NCBI RefSeq assembly: GCF_932294415.1
Contig: NC_065542.1
Span: 42,993,942 to 43,057,941, forward strand
Length of the DNA stretch: 64,000 bases
Direction of reading: 5' to 3'
Source of the DNA: Quercus robur
Lineage: Eukaryota > Streptophyta > Magnoliopsida > Fagales > Fagaceae
Numbering within the stretch: position 1 is the stretch's first letter; each line of letters starts with the position of its first letter. Both the position numbers and the translations under genes were made by a program. The notes below the pieces were generated by a model. The model searched no databases, was not told the origin of the DNA, and was given only the letters and a program-made list of their open reading frames with translations. Below, piece after piece: positions 1 to 13,086 of the stretch.

Positions 1-1003
1 CTCTCGCAGAACTCAAGGATCTGTAAATGAAGAAGAGCGACCCCCCCCCCCCTCATGTGTCTTATATAGGAGGCAAACCTGGTGGCAATTAATTTGCCCA
101 AATTTCCAAGAAAGAATTACAAGCGAGATAAATCTCGCTCAATTTCCAAAGCAGTCTTCAACCGTTGGATTTGCATCACCTCGTAAAAAGACCTTAATGA
201 AAGCGCACCTCGTGTACCGAAACGGCAGGAACGCGACTTGGATAAACTGAAAGAATGTCTTACAATCAGACATAGTGCAAAATGGGCGCGAAAGGACTAT
301 CATCACATCGAGATCCCCCTTTTCTCCCATAGGGAAGAAAAGAAGAATCTCGAGGGGCTATTGTGGGGGTAACAGACCGGGGAGCCGATATCAATATACA
401 CGTTGGGCCAGGAGCCCAGTCCAAGGAAGAACCCCTCCTCGGCCATGGGAAGAATCCCTCCTCGGCCAGGTATAGCCGAGGACAAAGGGAACGACCTATC
501 ATTGAGAGTGGCACTCCGGGTCACTCCATGGAACAAGAAAAGTACTAAAACAGAAAAGGACAACAGAGAGAATAGAAATATCTAAGGGAAAAGCTGCCAT
601 TTTTGCATTCAGTGCCTTGTATCTGACATAGCCATACTTTTTTGCCTTTACAACCACTCCCAATAACTTGGAGGAAGGGCTGATGGGACAAGTATCAGCA
701 CTAGGAACCCAAAATCAGGAGGAAGTAAACTACTATAAAAGAGGGTGAAGGGAAGCAGTAAGGGGGGCTGAAACCCCTATCACTCAAGAGGCACCAGAAA
801 AAGCTCCTCGGACCGTGCTGAGGACCAACCCTCTTAGATAAACTCAGTTCATCCTTGCTTGACTGTGATAAAACACCATGTTAACTGTTATCCATGCACT
901 AAAACCTAGCTCTTCGACCCACTCTCTACAAATTTATTGTATCAGGCTCACTGGTCCAAGATCTCATACATCTTGGGCTTGGGCTGCAAAACGTGACCCT
1001 ACA
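1..1003 (+). mobile_element. 3' end of a Tat-like LTR retrotransposon (partial)
   Basis: The left edge of the window lies inside an LTR element. A purine-rich tract GAGGGGCTAT (352-361) is followed directly by TGTGGGGG, the start of an LTR that ends in CTACA at 1003. The LTR is 362-1003, about 642 bp, with a TATA box TATAAAA at 734-740. The same tract and LTR start (GAGGGGCTAT then TGTGGGG) occur in the complete element at 33829-38256, and the LTR ends are alike (CCCACTCTCTACAAAT, then a terminal CCTACA). The two LTRs are clearly related but too diverged to be the same copy. No coding sequence is recognised in 1-350. The short reading frames at 139-585 are shadows within this repeat. The 5' part is outside the window, so the target-site duplication cannot be tested. 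Confidence 0.75.
61..68 (-). promoter_or_regulatory. Antisense TATA box inside the 3' region of the LTR element
   Basis: On the minus strand this reads TATATAAG. It lies 294 bp inside the LTR that begins at 362. A TATA box in the same orientation and at a similar distance from the 3' LTR occurs in the two complete elements (13982-13989, where the element itself is on the minus strand, and 37116-37123). The shared position suggests an antisense promoter. It is a short AT-rich motif and is not proven to be used. Confidence 0.4.
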
Positions 1004-1021
1004 AAACTCATATTTTACACT

Positions 1022-1242
1022 ATCCAATAAAATATTGCCACATTAATTTTTTACTCAATATATCACAGTATCATACTATACCCAATAGCATCTCAATAAA
1101 CTCCCAATTTGGTTGGATTTTCATATGGTTATTAGAATTAATTGGGTGTAGTTGTACTTATTTTTTAATATGTAATATGTTGAGATTGAAAGTTATAAAA
1201 CTTGAGTTTTACACATCCTTATAGAATTTAAACTCTATTTGA
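1022..1242. repeat. Dispersed repeat, second copy at 54064-54290
   Basis: The two segments share blocks such as ATTGCCACATYA, a TTGGATTTTC segment, TATTAGAATTRATTG and GTGTAGTTGT, in the same order and orientation. No coding capacity or terminal repeats are clear. It is probably an old transposon remnant of unknown class. Confidence 0.5.
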
Positions 1243-2038
1243 TAATAATTATTGGGCTTTGGAATTTCATTAGAAAAGTCTAGTGACTTTTGACAATTGA
1301 CTTAACCAGTATATATTGTATCAAAATTAAAAATGGGATATAGAGAGTTAGAGTATGCCTAATCTAATAATAGTTATATCAGGTTGGAAATCCAAAGAAA
1401 GGAAAGACAAGATAGAGCATAGAGAGAAAACACAATTACACTAGGAGTCTAGGATTATTTGGTTCGAAGATACTATCCATTTATCCTTACACCAAGGATT
1501 TGATTTGAACCTTAATTACTAATGACCTTTAATTACTCAGGTTCATAGAGCTGAAATAATTTAAATATAGACTTGATTTTAAAAGGAAAGAAAAAGAAAA
1601 TTCCCACAACTATAATTTTATATTTCATAGTCAACATTAATTTCCCATATTAAACACGATTCTTTGTTTATTTTTTTCCTAGAATTGTCAATCTTTCTTT
1701 GCTCAAAAAAAAAAATTTGTCAATCTTTCAACCAAAACCAAGAGACTCCAAAAGACCAAAATGTCTTGCAACCGACACAACACATGTATGATTCATCTTA
1801 GTCGTCGACACTTCACTCTGTTTTCAACAGAGACATCGAGAATTTAAATACGATATCTCTAATTATTTAATAATTTGTTTTTATTAAAAATCACTTAGAA
1901 ACTTATATTTTCTCAAAAAAAAAAAAAAAAAAAAAAAACAATTTGATACCCCTCCACCTTTTTCACGTTGGAGCTTTTGTACCGTTACTTTACGCAATAA
2001 GAAAACAAAAACAAAATAAAAAAACAAAAAAATAAAAA
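1243..2038. other. Intergenic, upstream of phytochelatin synthase copy 1
   Basis: AT-rich sequence with two A-tracts (about 1912-1938 and 2012-2038). I see no clear TATA box at the expected distance and no gene. It should contain the promoter and 5' UTR of the gene starting at 2039. Confidence 0.5.
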
Positions 2039-2232
2039 ATGGCTATGGCTGGGTTGTACCGGCGATCACTTCCTTCTCCACCTGCAATTGATTTCGCTTC
2101 TTCTGAAGGCAAGGTCAGTTACAGTTTGCTCCTCTTTCAGTTCCTCAATTTCAATTTTTTTTTTTCAAATTTATGATCTTGATGAATTTGTCTACTAAAG
2201 GGTATTTCTGGGTTTGAATTGTTGTATGCGTT

Positions 2233-2272
<40 letters not shown>

Positions 2273-5200
2273 TGATTGTGATTTGTTTGGTTCGGATTTT
2301 TGTTAAATTTATTGTTAAGAATGAAAAGAATTGAAGTTTTTTAGTTTATCTAGCAATGTGGGACTGTGATTCTCTATTTGTCTTTTGTTGTTGTTGTTGT
2401 TGTTTCTTTTTTATAATATAGATGGGAGTGTTATCTGAATGCATATAATAATCAGATTCTTTTACTATAATTGTGTGTTTTTTATTATGATGGTAGCTTT
2501 TCTGGGTATGGTTATTTTAAGATTAACGGATGATCCTTATGTGTTTTTTTTTTATAGAAAAGTAAGTGTATGAAGTGATTGCATTGTGGGTTTAGCTTAT
2601 TTAAGGATTTTTTTTTAATAAATAGGTTTCTGGGTTTTTTTTTTTTTTTTTTAAAGAATTTTATTCTAGCACTTCATCGGTGACTCTTATAAGTAAGCTA
2701 ATTTGGGAAATACATATTTAGATACCAGATATACTGTGTGGTTCTTTAGCTGTTGACTTGTTGGAGTGTCATTATTTCTGGTTGCTATCGAATATCAATC
2801 GTTAAACCTGTGTGTGTTTCTGTAATTGCAGAAGCTTTTCATCGAGGCCATTCAAAATGGGACAATGGAGGGCTTTTATAGGTTGATTTCTAATTTTCAG
2901 ACACAATCAGAGCCTGCATATTGTGGATTGGCCAGTCTGTCCATGGTCTTGAATGCCCTCGCTATTGATCCAGGAAGAAAATGGAAGGGTACTATTCAAT
3001 TTGTTTAAATCTTGTCATATTGAAGGTTTTGTTTAATTGTTCCAGCTAGTTGATACGATGCTAATCACCGCCATTTAGTGGGGTTCTGTAACTGCTTGGT
3101 TTAGCATGTCACTATTGTTTTCTCTTGCATGAGTATGAATCATAGGACACTTTAAAGGTGCTTGTTGACATCTAAGTGTTTGTTATAATTGGCTGCTGAT
3201 GCCTTGATTTCATTATCTGATGCCCCTATCCACATAGATGATTTCAATTTACATAATTGGCTCTTGCACAATATAATGGGTGTTTCTTTTCTTTTTGAGA
3301 CCATTCCAAAACATGTAAAATATTGTTCATCTTTTTTGATGATACATGATGACTTATTATGTGTTATGTGGCTTATAATTCATCTTACTTACAGGACCTT
3401 GGAGATGGTTTGATGAATCTATGCTTGACTGCTGTGAATCATTGGAAAATGTTAGAACTAGAGGCATCTCATTTGGGAAGGTTGTATGTTTAGCTCACTG
3501 TGCTGGAGCAAAAGTTGAAGCCTTCCGCACAAATCACACTACCATTGATGAATTCCGTAAACATGTCATTACATGTTCCACTTCTGATAATTGTCATGTG
3601 ATCTCATCATATCATAGATCTGCTTTGAAACAGGTAAGCATTTACCAATTGCAGATTTTACTCATCACTGCCTTCTCTCTGTGTGTGTCCTAGGTGTTTA
3701 CATGCATAGGTGGGCTCCTATCCTGGCCTTGTATGTAATAACCTTCAATCAGTTAATCAATTTGGAGGAATAAAACTGTGAGCTTGACAACATGTATTAC
3801 TTTAATAGCAAAAATATTAACATGCAGGTTCAATTATGCAGTATCGATCAGTATTTCAAATGAAATTTTTTGAAAGAGGATTTTGATTTTTTTACCATTT
3901 AGAAGTTTGTGATGCACAATATTCAAGAAGTATGGTGTGTTATAATCTCCAATACCTTTTATAATAATGCAATGTCTTACATGTAAAAAAATTGTGGTAA
4001 GTACCAATTGTTTTTTTTTTTTTTTTGCAGACAGGAACAGGTCATTTTTCACCTATTGGTGGTTATCATGCTGGAAGAGACATGGCGCTAATATTGGATG
4101 TTGCACGTTTTAAATATCCTCCTCATTGGGTTCCTCTCAGTAATCTTTGGGAAGGAATGAATATTATTGATGATTCAACTGGACAACATAGAGGGTATGT
4201 ATTCATGTATATTTTCTTTAGTGTTTTATTATACTTAATCACAATGATTTGGATATGCATGCTTGAACCAACTTGTTTGTCTTGACTCTTGATATTTCTT
4301 TCACTGAAGAAACTTTTGGTTCAAGACCTAATTAACATTTATCAAAATTTTTAGTCATAATTGACAATTGCCCGATGACTTTTCATATTGACAGCAAAGA
4401 AGGCGACTTACTCAAATTAAAAGTTGTGCCAAACCGCAGAATAAAGATATGAAACTAACTTGGGGTCCCCATATTTTTGACTAAAAAGCGAAACCTTTTT
4501 TTTTGCTTCCCCCCCCTCAAAAAAAAAGAAGAGAGAGTTAATTCCTCTTTCATTGAAGCACTGAAAAGTTACTTTTTTTGTTTAACTAGGAGAGGAGCTT
4601 CTCAGGGTTTTTTTTTTTTAATGTGCATTCAGTAACATTGTTATCCCCTGGTTGTTTGGCCTTATCATAATTTAGTCCACTAACACAATTTCTACTTTTA
4701 ACCACAGAAGATCTTGACTAAAATGAAATCATTAGGTTTCTGTTAAAAGATCCCATAAAAATTTCATTTTAATCTAAACTTTAGGGAATCTTATTCAACA
4801 ACCTCACCCATAGCATGAAGTTAATTTTGCTCTCTCCTTTTGGCTTTTGAGCTGCCACCATCTTTTAGACAATTCCCCCTAGCCTCCAAGTCAAGGTCCA
4901 CAACCGACAGTTTTTGGTGGCCTGCAGGGAGTCATTTCTTAACTTCAATTTGCTTATATCGGACTAAATTGTGATAGGATTAAACCACAACATGGTAATT
5001 TGTAATGAAAAGTTTTTCCTCAAAATGCAGAATTTTTTATTTTAAATGGAACCATAATGATTTTTATTTTAGTTGGTCAACCCACAGAAAAATAAATTGT
5101 AATTTTCCTTTATTTAAATTACAAACAGGGTGCAATTACGTTCAGTTTGAATGCCTTCTTGTAAAAGTTTAAATAATTAAACATTCATCCTTCAAATTGT

Positions 5201-8036
5201 TGTATTGTTTTGTTTACCTCCACTGCACCTCCCTTGGTCATTACATGTTATATGCCACTACGTCATTCAATCTTTTATGTTGATTTTTTTTTTTTTTTTT
5301 TTTTTGGATTATAAATGAAAAACTAAATTAAAAGAAAAGAAAAGAAATAAACACAGTTGGAAAAACCGAAAAGGGAGATTCTTTTTAAGGCAAGAGCAAA
5401 AATATCAAGAACATTCAAACACAGGTCATTGAAAACCTTGCCCAAAGCCTATAGAGAGATACTGAGGCAATTCTTTTCAAGTATGCTCCAACATATCTGT
5501 ACTCAGGTTAAATGTTTCTTTTTCATTGTGTGATTTGCTATCATAGTTGCTTTTGCATTTGATTTGTTGATTCAAGATAGATTATGTGTCAATCATGTGT
5601 TATTGTGCTTTTCTCAGGTTCATGCTTATATCTACGCCTCACAGGGAGCCAGGACTGCTTTATACCCTGGTATGTTTGAGTTATAATTGTTTATGTTTTT
5701 GCATCTTGTTTGTATCACCCTTTCATCCTACATTCCCCCCCTCCCCCCCCCTCCCCCCCCCCCCCCCCCCCAACACACACACACAAAAATGGAATAATAC
5801 ATAATTCTACCTATTTTTATGTTGCAATTTCTCAATACTAATAAATGACTTGGATAGTTATGTTTTTACTTTGACTTCATCTCCTCTTCTTGAGAAGCAA
5901 GATTTTGTTGCTCTTAATAATTGTGATGGGCCAATGAGCTCTAGCTTAAATGGAACCTCCTCTTGTAAGAGGTAAGTGGAGCTTGAGGTTGTGGATTTAT
6001 GACCCAGTAGGTGCATGCCTAACTTACAAATCAAAAAATAAAAATAGTGACCTATCAAAATAAAAAATAAAAATAGTGATGGTGGTTTCTACAGGGGCCT
6101 CATCTGTATGAATTCTACTTTGAAGCTGAGAGTGAATTTCTTTGTCAAGTATGTATAGCTGCAGTGTTGAGAGAATCTTTATTATCGTTTGTATAATTTT
6201 AATCTATGCTTACATATTTTGTCTGTAAAGTTTATGTATACACAGACTTGTTTTCCTATGTGGAACAAACTAGACTATAATGCATGAAATTGCAGCTTTG
6301 CCTCTGAAAAGGTTTATATTTTGGGTGAAGCCCCATTACAGAATCTTCTAGATGTTTTCTCAATTAATTTAATTACAATAAAATATTTTCATTGCATATT
6401 GATTTTCACGATTTGGTAACATATGAACAACAGGATGGTGAATGTATATACTTGGTTTGGTAAATTCTGTATTCATTTGGCAAGAATGCCTGCATGGACG
6501 GTGTTTGGTCTTTGAATGAGTTTGTCACACTCATATACTGATTATTGTTCACACACACACACACACACAGATTTAGATAGAGATTACTTGTCTAGTTGTC
6601 TATGATTTTAGGGCTTGGAGATGTCTGAAATCTTGACTAAGTTATATTGCATAAGATAATGGATTTCATTCTGGATCTTCTTTCAGAGCTGTAAACATGA
6701 GAGTTGGGTCAGTATTGCAAAGTACATAATTGAAGATGTTCCTCTTCTCTTGAAGTCAGAGGGTGTGAATGACATTCAGAAAGTTCTCTCTGTTGTTTTC
6801 TCATCGCTCCCATCAAATTTTGGAGAATTTATCAAGTGGATTGCAGAGGTTAGGAGTCAAGAGGATTTTGGTCAGACTTTAAGCACAGAGGAGAAAGCAA
6901 GGGTTGCCATGAAGGTGTTGTAAAAACTTCCTTTCCATTTTCACATTCATCTTTCCCCCTGATGAGCCAGATTCAATTCTGAAGTTTGTTCCATTTCCTC
7001 CAAATTTTTAATGACAAGAATTGTTATTGCAGGAAGAAGTATTGAAACAGGTGCAGGAGACTGGCCTATTTAGACATGTGGCAGCATTTTTGTCTTCAGC
7101 AAATTCTTGCTGCCAAAACTTACCACCTTTGGGTTTTGAAGACAATTTGCCTAACATTGCTGCAACTGTTTGTTGCCAAGGAGCAGAAATTTGGGCTGGG
7201 AAGTATGGCTCATTGAATGGATATTGTTGTCGCGAAACTTGTGTAAAATGCTTGAAGGCTAATGGTGACAAGGCTGTTACGGTAGTGTCTGGGACAGTGG
7301 TTAATGGAAAATGTGAGCAGGGTGTTGACATTTTGGTTCCTTCATCCCAAACAAAACAGAGTTGCTCTTGCTTTGCCTCAAGCAATTACATTGGGATGCT
7401 CCCAGCTAGTAATGACGTTCTTACTGCACTTTTACTAGCATTGCCTCCAGAAACATGGTCTGGTATTAAAGACAAGAAGCTTTTGCAGGAAATATCCAGC
7501 CTTGTTTCGACCGAAAAGCTTCCCACCTTGGTTCAAGAGGAGGTAACTAATTCATGTAGAAATTTTATTTTATTGGTGTGCTTTTAAGTTGTCGCTTCTG
7601 TTGCAAATATGGTTTAGATATCTATCTGAGTGGTTTGTTTATAAGAAATGTTGTTGCATGTGCTCATTATCTTTTCATCTTTAAAGTAATAGTATGTCTT
7701 TCACATTTACATATTGATCAACATTTTGAGAACCAAAGGAAACATGCATTTTGTTCTTGAAAATGTTGAACAAGTATGACCACACAAAAAAGGTTTGATA
7801 GAGTATGCAAGTCAAGAAGTTGTGCCCCAGATCAATACTGCAAAAGTTTTGTTGATAAAGAGTCAATACATGATTGTCTTTTTTGGTACTAATTTTACAT
7901 TGTATGCTACTATAATTTCTAAGATTTCTATTATCAATTGGTATGGCAGGTTTTGCACTTAAGAGACCAGCTCCACCTTCTCAAGAGATGCCAAGAGAAC
8001 AAGATAGATGAGGATCTTGGTGCACCTCTCTCTTAG
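2039..8036 (+). CDS. PCS1: Phytochelatin synthase (glutathione gamma-glutamylcysteinyltransferase), copy 1
   Basis: Eight exons: 2039-2113, 2832-2988, 3395-3633, 4031-4194, 5618-5669, 6687-6914, 7033-7542, 7950-8036. All introns are GT-AG, phases agree throughout, and the product is 503 aa (Arabidopsis PCS1 is 485). The enzyme is a papain-like transpeptidase that joins gamma-Glu-Cys units of glutathione into phytochelatins, which chelate cadmium and other metals in the cytosol. The catalytic triad is visible: Cys56 in [10 protein letters not shown], His162 in GHFSPIGGY, Asp180 in LILDVARF. Thr49, reported as a phosphorylation site in the Arabidopsis enzyme, is also present. The variable C-terminal half is cysteine-rich (CC at residues around the SANSCCQN segment, [22 protein letters not shown]), as expected for the metal-sensing region. 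The start ATG gives [15 protein letters not shown], matching the family N-terminus. A diverged paralogue lies downstream at 25562-32260. Confidence 0.96.
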
Positions 8037-8407
8037 CTCCCCCATTTGACTCATTTTCTGTGTTAGTGTATTTATGTGTCTAAGAAAAGAGCAAGTCCTT
8101 ACCCATTATGAGTGTAGAAGGTAGAATATTAGAGTCTTACAGCAACAAGGCTATTTCCTGCTATTTTTGAGGATTTTGGTTGAATTAGCTGTTTCAACTT
8201 GTCAACAATATCCTAGCTCTAGCGTCGCTCAAGTCTGACCATGAATTGGGAATGAAAATTTTGTGGTTTATATGCACACAAGTTCTTTTAGACTCCATTA
8301 GATTCAGACTACAATCACAAAATTTTTCAACCACTAAGGTGGTAAGTTATAAATGGTGAAAAATAAAGAAGTGTTATTTGTCGGACTTGTTGAAAATTAC
8401 TAGTAAC

Positions 8408-8640
8408 TTCGGTGGCGACTCTAGGAATATTTTTCAAGGTGGCCTTTATTGACCAAAATTTAATAAAAATATAACTTCATACATTGACCAAAACACACAC
8501 ACAAATACATAATGTCTTACAATTTTCTTCTACAAATTTTCTTATTTTGAAATATTTGCATGATAGTCTCATTATCAATGTTACAATTTACATCTCTTTC
8601 AAAATTTTAGTTAGATAAAAAATTTATTGGAATTTTTCTT
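8408..8640. repeat. Dispersed repeat related to 42534-42770
   Basis: Begins with GGTGGCGACTCTAGGAAT and continues with blocks also found from 42539 (GACGGCTCTAGAAAT, then similar text including AAATACATAA and TATTTTGAAAT). The order and orientation are the same. It is an unclassified transposon remnant lying just downstream of phytochelatin synthase copy 1. Confidence 0.5.
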
Positions 8641-10134
8641 TTTGTTTGTAATGACTTAATATATTGTTAAAGGGGCCAAAATTTTAAGACAAAGTTTGGT
8701 TACAAATTTAGTTGTAACCTAAGACTACAACTCTTACTAAACAAATTAACACAGCTACATATTTTGAAAATCTAACCGTTGAATTGCATGTTTTTTACGT
8801 TCTTAAAATACATGTCAAATTTCATGTTAATCGGATGTTATTTACTATTTGATTAATAAACTTAAGTTTTTATATAATTTTAGATTACAAAAACTAAAAA
8901 TTTAAAGATTTGATTAATAACATAACTATTGATTTATGATCTTTTTGAAATTTTGCAAATATGGAGGATATAAGAAGAAAATGTAATCCAATGGTAAATT
9001 TGTCACAATTCACATAAATATATATATTTATATATTGAGTGAAGTTGTAGTCTTAGTCTACAATTAAGTTTGTTGTCAAATTTTGTCCAAAAATTAATTA
9101 TGTTAAGCCTAAAAAGTTTTAGGGTGATCACAAATATTTTTAAGAATAATAAAATCATAAAATTTTTAAAATTTATATATAATAATTAATTTTTTTGGCA
9201 GGTCAAATTTATTATAGAAAATATTTTGTAATTTAACATCTCTCTTTCCAATATGTTACCTAAAAGCTTTGGGTTGACCAACACCAAAAGTAACATTGTA
9301 GACATCTATTTTCATTGTTGTTTAACATAAATAAATAAACATTCAATAGTAATGTTAATGCCACAGAACGGTCTTACAGAATTGGATGGTAGGATTGGAT
9401 TCTGAATAAATCAAATAATTTTTTTATATATAAAAAATCAACTATAAAACAATATAACAATAGCATGGCATCAACATGAGTTTTAAATTGAAGTTAATTA
9501 ATAATTAAGTTGTATTGTCATCATTTTTATTTTATGTTCATTAAGAGAGAGAGATAATGGAATATTCTAACACGTAAGATGTCAATAAAGCTAATGATTT
9601 ATCTCGTAGAAAGGGATGGATTTGTTACAAAAGGTCTTACAAAATATATTTTTATTTTTATTTTCAAAAATTAAGTTCAAATGGAATTAAAAACCTTGTC
9701 TGAGTTACTAGATTTGAAATTATCACAAGATCCCATACACTTATAATTGGGCAAGGTCGTTGATCAAAATATTATCTCCTTTTGGGTCTTCAATGTACAT
9801 CAATATATTCAACAACCATACTACACTATCGTGGTTTTAGTGGGAATTATTTATTATAAATGATTGGTGTATTTACTTTATTCCTCTTAAACTATAAGTT
9901 TTACTACCAACATCCTAATTTTAAATTATTCTGCAATGTTCAATTAATTGTACAAATTATCTTTTAAGTTAACTAATCATTGGACATTTTTGTGAAACTG
10001 TTAGGATATTGAGAATGCGTAACATAAATGACAAAACTTAAGCAATTAACACCTTAACTCAAACTCTCTCAAAAAAACAAAAAAACAAAAAAAAATCACT
10101 GCCTTTCAAACTCACTAATATGTTAATTTAGATA
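8641..10134. other. AT-rich intergenic DNA
   Basis: No reading frame, RNA gene or repeat structure that I can support on either strand. Short A/T tracts and simple repeats only. Confidence 0.6.
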
Positions 10135-10143
10135 TTAATTGAT

Positions 10144-10322
10144 GGGAAATGCTAACGAGTGCCCATGGGGTATCGGTTAACAATCTATTTTAAGAAAATT
10201 TTGACATCATTTTTATGAAAAATGAAAAAAAACTGTCAAAACATTAATTTTTTTTTCTTCATAAAAACTTTCTTTAACTAGATTGTTAACCAATACCCTA
10301 AAAGCACTCATTGGCATGACCC
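10144..10322. mobile_element. MITE with ~45-bp terminal inverted repeats (Mutator-like)
   Basis: The left end GGGAAATGCTAACGAGTGCC continues to GGTTAACAATCT. The right end, reverse complemented, is GGGTCATGCCAATGAGTGC continuing to GGTTAACAATCT. Flanking 9-bp repeats TTAATTGAT (10135-10143) and TTAATTAAT (10323-10331) match at 8 of 9 bases. The 9-bp duplication suggests a Mutator-type origin. It has no coding capacity. Confidence 0.6.
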
Positions 10323-10749
10323 TTAATTAATTTAATTTAGATGGTGATACAAATACCATAGAATAGGATTAGCATAGATAGCTATAATTAAATAAAAAAT
10401 ATATATAGTGTACACTATATATTAGAATTTGACAATTATACAACTTGTTATTCTAATATATTTATTTAATTGATTTTAAATTCTATTTTATATTTAAACT
10501 CTTTTTTGAAATCTTGTCCAGGACTTATGATAGATAACTTTAGCTATTCTGGTAAAAAATTTAAAAAAATAAAAAGAAAAAAGCTTTAGCTATATGCTAC
10601 AATTAAATCAAATGATAAACTAAACTCTCTTAACAATGCTGTCAAGTGTCAACTCTTGCTTCTAGTCAGGTTCGAAACTTGCACCAATCCTTACTTCTCT
10701 TGGTTCTTCCCCTCCCCTCTTCAAAGGCTTGGACCCTTCTCCTTGTCTC

Positions 10750-11389
10750 CTAGGTTGCACGGACACGCCATTTTTGGCGTCGTGTCCGTGTTCGACACGT
10801 GTTGGACACCGGAACGGGGACAACGCGCCAGATTCCGGTGCCTGGCGGTGTCCCTTTTTTTTTTTGCTTTTCCGACATGGTGCTGACACGGTGCCGACGC
10901 GGTTCCGACGCGTCCGACACGCCAGCAGTAAAGAAAAAAAAGAAAAAAGCATAGATTTACCATTACCGTTGATTCTGTGATAACCCTAAAACAATAAAAC
11001 ATGTTTAGAGTCTGAAAATTGAAAGTTGAAACCACATATCTCACTCTCAAGTTCTTCTCTGTCGCTAAAACCGACCCTCCCTCTGTCGCTGCCGCTGCCC
11101 CCTGTCCCTCGCCGGAGTTATATCGGACCGATCGGTGAGCTCTGACATCGACGTCGTGCCCTCTGTCCCTTCTGATCTCTATCTCTCTCGGCGCGGACAA
11201 CAGGTCCGATTCCTCTGTTCTCTCTCTGTTTTTTTTTCTTTCTTTCTTTCTTTCTTTCAAATGTTAATTTTGGTGTGGGTGGGTGTATCGTGTACTGTTA
11301 AGCACTTATTTATAACGCGTTTGTTTGTTTTTTTTTTTTTTTTTTTTAACTGCTATTGTGGCCTCACTGGCCTGTGGGTGACCTCTGTC

Positions 11390-11432
<43 letters not shown>

Positions 11433-11679
11433 TTACTTATAACTTATAATTTATAAATTTGTTTTTGTGTGTCTTTATTGAAGTTAAATATTGTAGGTGA
11501 TTTTACTTATTTGTAATTTTACATAATTTGAATTTTAGACATAAATGTATTATATGTCTAAAAATATTAAAAAATGTGCCTAAATATAAAATTTAATTAA
11601 TTATTTAACCGCCGTGTCGCCGCCGTGTCGTGTCCTTATTTTTCAAAAATTGCCGTATCCCCGTGTCCATGCACCTTAG
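10750..11679. mobile_element. hAT-like non-autonomous DNA transposon
   Basis: Ends are inverted repeats: left CTAGGTTGCACGGACACG, right (reverse complement) CTAAGGTGCATGGACACG, matching at about 15 of 18 positions. A perfect 8-bp target-site duplication CTTGTCTC flanks it (10742-10749 and 11680-11687), the length typical of hAT elements. Near the ends, GACACG and GCCGTGTC motifs are repeated several times as subterminal repeats. The middle (about 11040-11230) is GC-rich and is followed by long T-tracts. Open frames in it are short and overlap on both strands, so I call no gene. Confidence 0.7.
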
Positions 11680-11689
11680 CTTGTCTCTC

Positions 11690-12560
11690 CAATGACCCCA
11701 AAATATCCCTTGGCAACTTCTAACTTGTTTGGATGGAGGGGGAGTAGAGTAGAGTAAAGGGAGGGAGAGTAAGTTAAATTACCTTATTTGGATGTTTTTT
11801 AAGGGAGAAAAGAGAAGGATTTGGAAGGGTTTGAAGAGGTTCTAACTACTTCTAATCCCCTCATTTTTAATTTCGTCAAATTGGAAAATTTTGGAGGGAA
11901 AGTAGAATATAGAAATATTTGACCAAATGAATTACCAAATTTACCATTACCATATTAACAAAATAACAAATTATGAAAAGACTAATTATTTCCCTCCCCG
12001 TTACTTAATTTTAAAAGCATCTAAATAAGGTAGAGGATAATCATTCCCTTCTACTCTCTTCCCTTCTACTCTCTTCCCCTCTACTCCCCTCTCTCTCCAA
12101 ACTTCCAAACATAGCATTCATGTCTTCCTTAGTCTCCTCATCAATATCTTTAAGAGTTATGACTAAATTTTGATGCATTTTATTCGTGGCAGATAAGATA
12201 GACAAGGGATGTGTCGTTTTGAGAATTCAGGTTTGCTTTAGGAACAAAGAATATGTGATGGAAATGAGAATACAAGTGCAAAATTAATCAAATTGTATGT
12301 GCACTATACGAGTGAAATAACTCTACAAACCAGAAAAGATTAAAAACAAAAAAAATTAGGATCCATTAATAAACTATTCTATAAAACTTTTTATAGAAAA
12401 GTAAAAAAGTAAATATTTTTTTACAGCCTTTTCAAATTCTATTAAATGTTTCTTAAAATTAATGATTAATGGATGTCGGAGCATTTGCATCAACTCATAT
12501 AAAATTTTATCTATATTAGCATAAGAACCTATTTTTTATCTTTTACATACTTACTTTTCA
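11690..12560. other. Intergenic DNA
   Basis: Contains a purine-rich stretch GGGGGAGTAGAGTAGAGTAA (from 11729) and a pyrimidine-rich counterpart CTACTCTCTTCCC (12050-12095). Together they form imperfect inverted repeats about 370 bp apart and may be a further small foldback element. No gene is seen. Confidence 0.4.
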
Positions 12561-12577
12561 AAACATCTCACATGGCT

Positions 12578-12935
12578 AAAATGGCCAAATATCACTGTTT
12601 AGCAAAATATGTATGGATTTACTACTGTTTATGAAATAATTAGGAATCTATCACTTTTTTCACAAACTTGAGTTTCATGGAAAATTTTTAATGGAACTTG
12701 AGTTCCATAAAAAATGGCACAGCAAATTTGAAGGCTATTTTTTCAAAAAAAACTCGAGTTCCAAATGACACAGCAAATTTGAATGCTATTTTTTTCAAAG
12801 AACTCGAGTTTCTAGAACTTGAGTTACACAACAAACTCGAGTTTCAAAAAAGTGATAAATTGCTAAATATTTCACAAACAGTAGTATATTGCTAAATATT
12901 TTACCAAAAAGTTGTATATGTCCATTTTGGCTAAT
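12578..12935. repeat. Foldback (inverted-repeat) element
   Basis: The left arm (CTGTTTAGCAAAATATGTATG, then TTACTACTGTTTATGAAAT, then CTATCACTTTTTT) is the inverted complement of the right arm. The loop holds repeated ACTCGAGTT / AACTTGAGTT boxes and two near-copies of a segment containing CACAGCAAATTTGAA. The 65-codon reading frame at 12698 is a product of these repeats. The class is unknown and the boundaries are approximate. Confidence 0.45.
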
Positions 12936-13086
12936 CTCACATTATATTATCTATTTTACACTACACATTTCATTAAATTATTTATATTTTTAATTGTTTA
13001 TATTTTTTCCTACATAACAATCATCATCCACTTTCTTCTTGCATTCTTGAAAAACATACAGAAAGAATAAAATTTTAAATGCAAAA

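Noticed and set aside
6094..6150. Possible extra exon of phytochelatin synthase copy 1 (CTACAG|GGGCCTCATCTG...)
   Set aside because: Exons 5 and 6 join in phase without it, and copy 2 has no equivalent.
10656..11449. Overlapping frames on both strands (up to 179 codons)
   Set aside because: They lie inside the hAT-like element in GC-rich and T-tract sequence, overlap each other on both strands and show no domain.
12698..12895. 65-codon frame
   Set aside because: Composed of repeated CACAGCAAATTTGAA and CTCGAGTT boxes of a foldback element.
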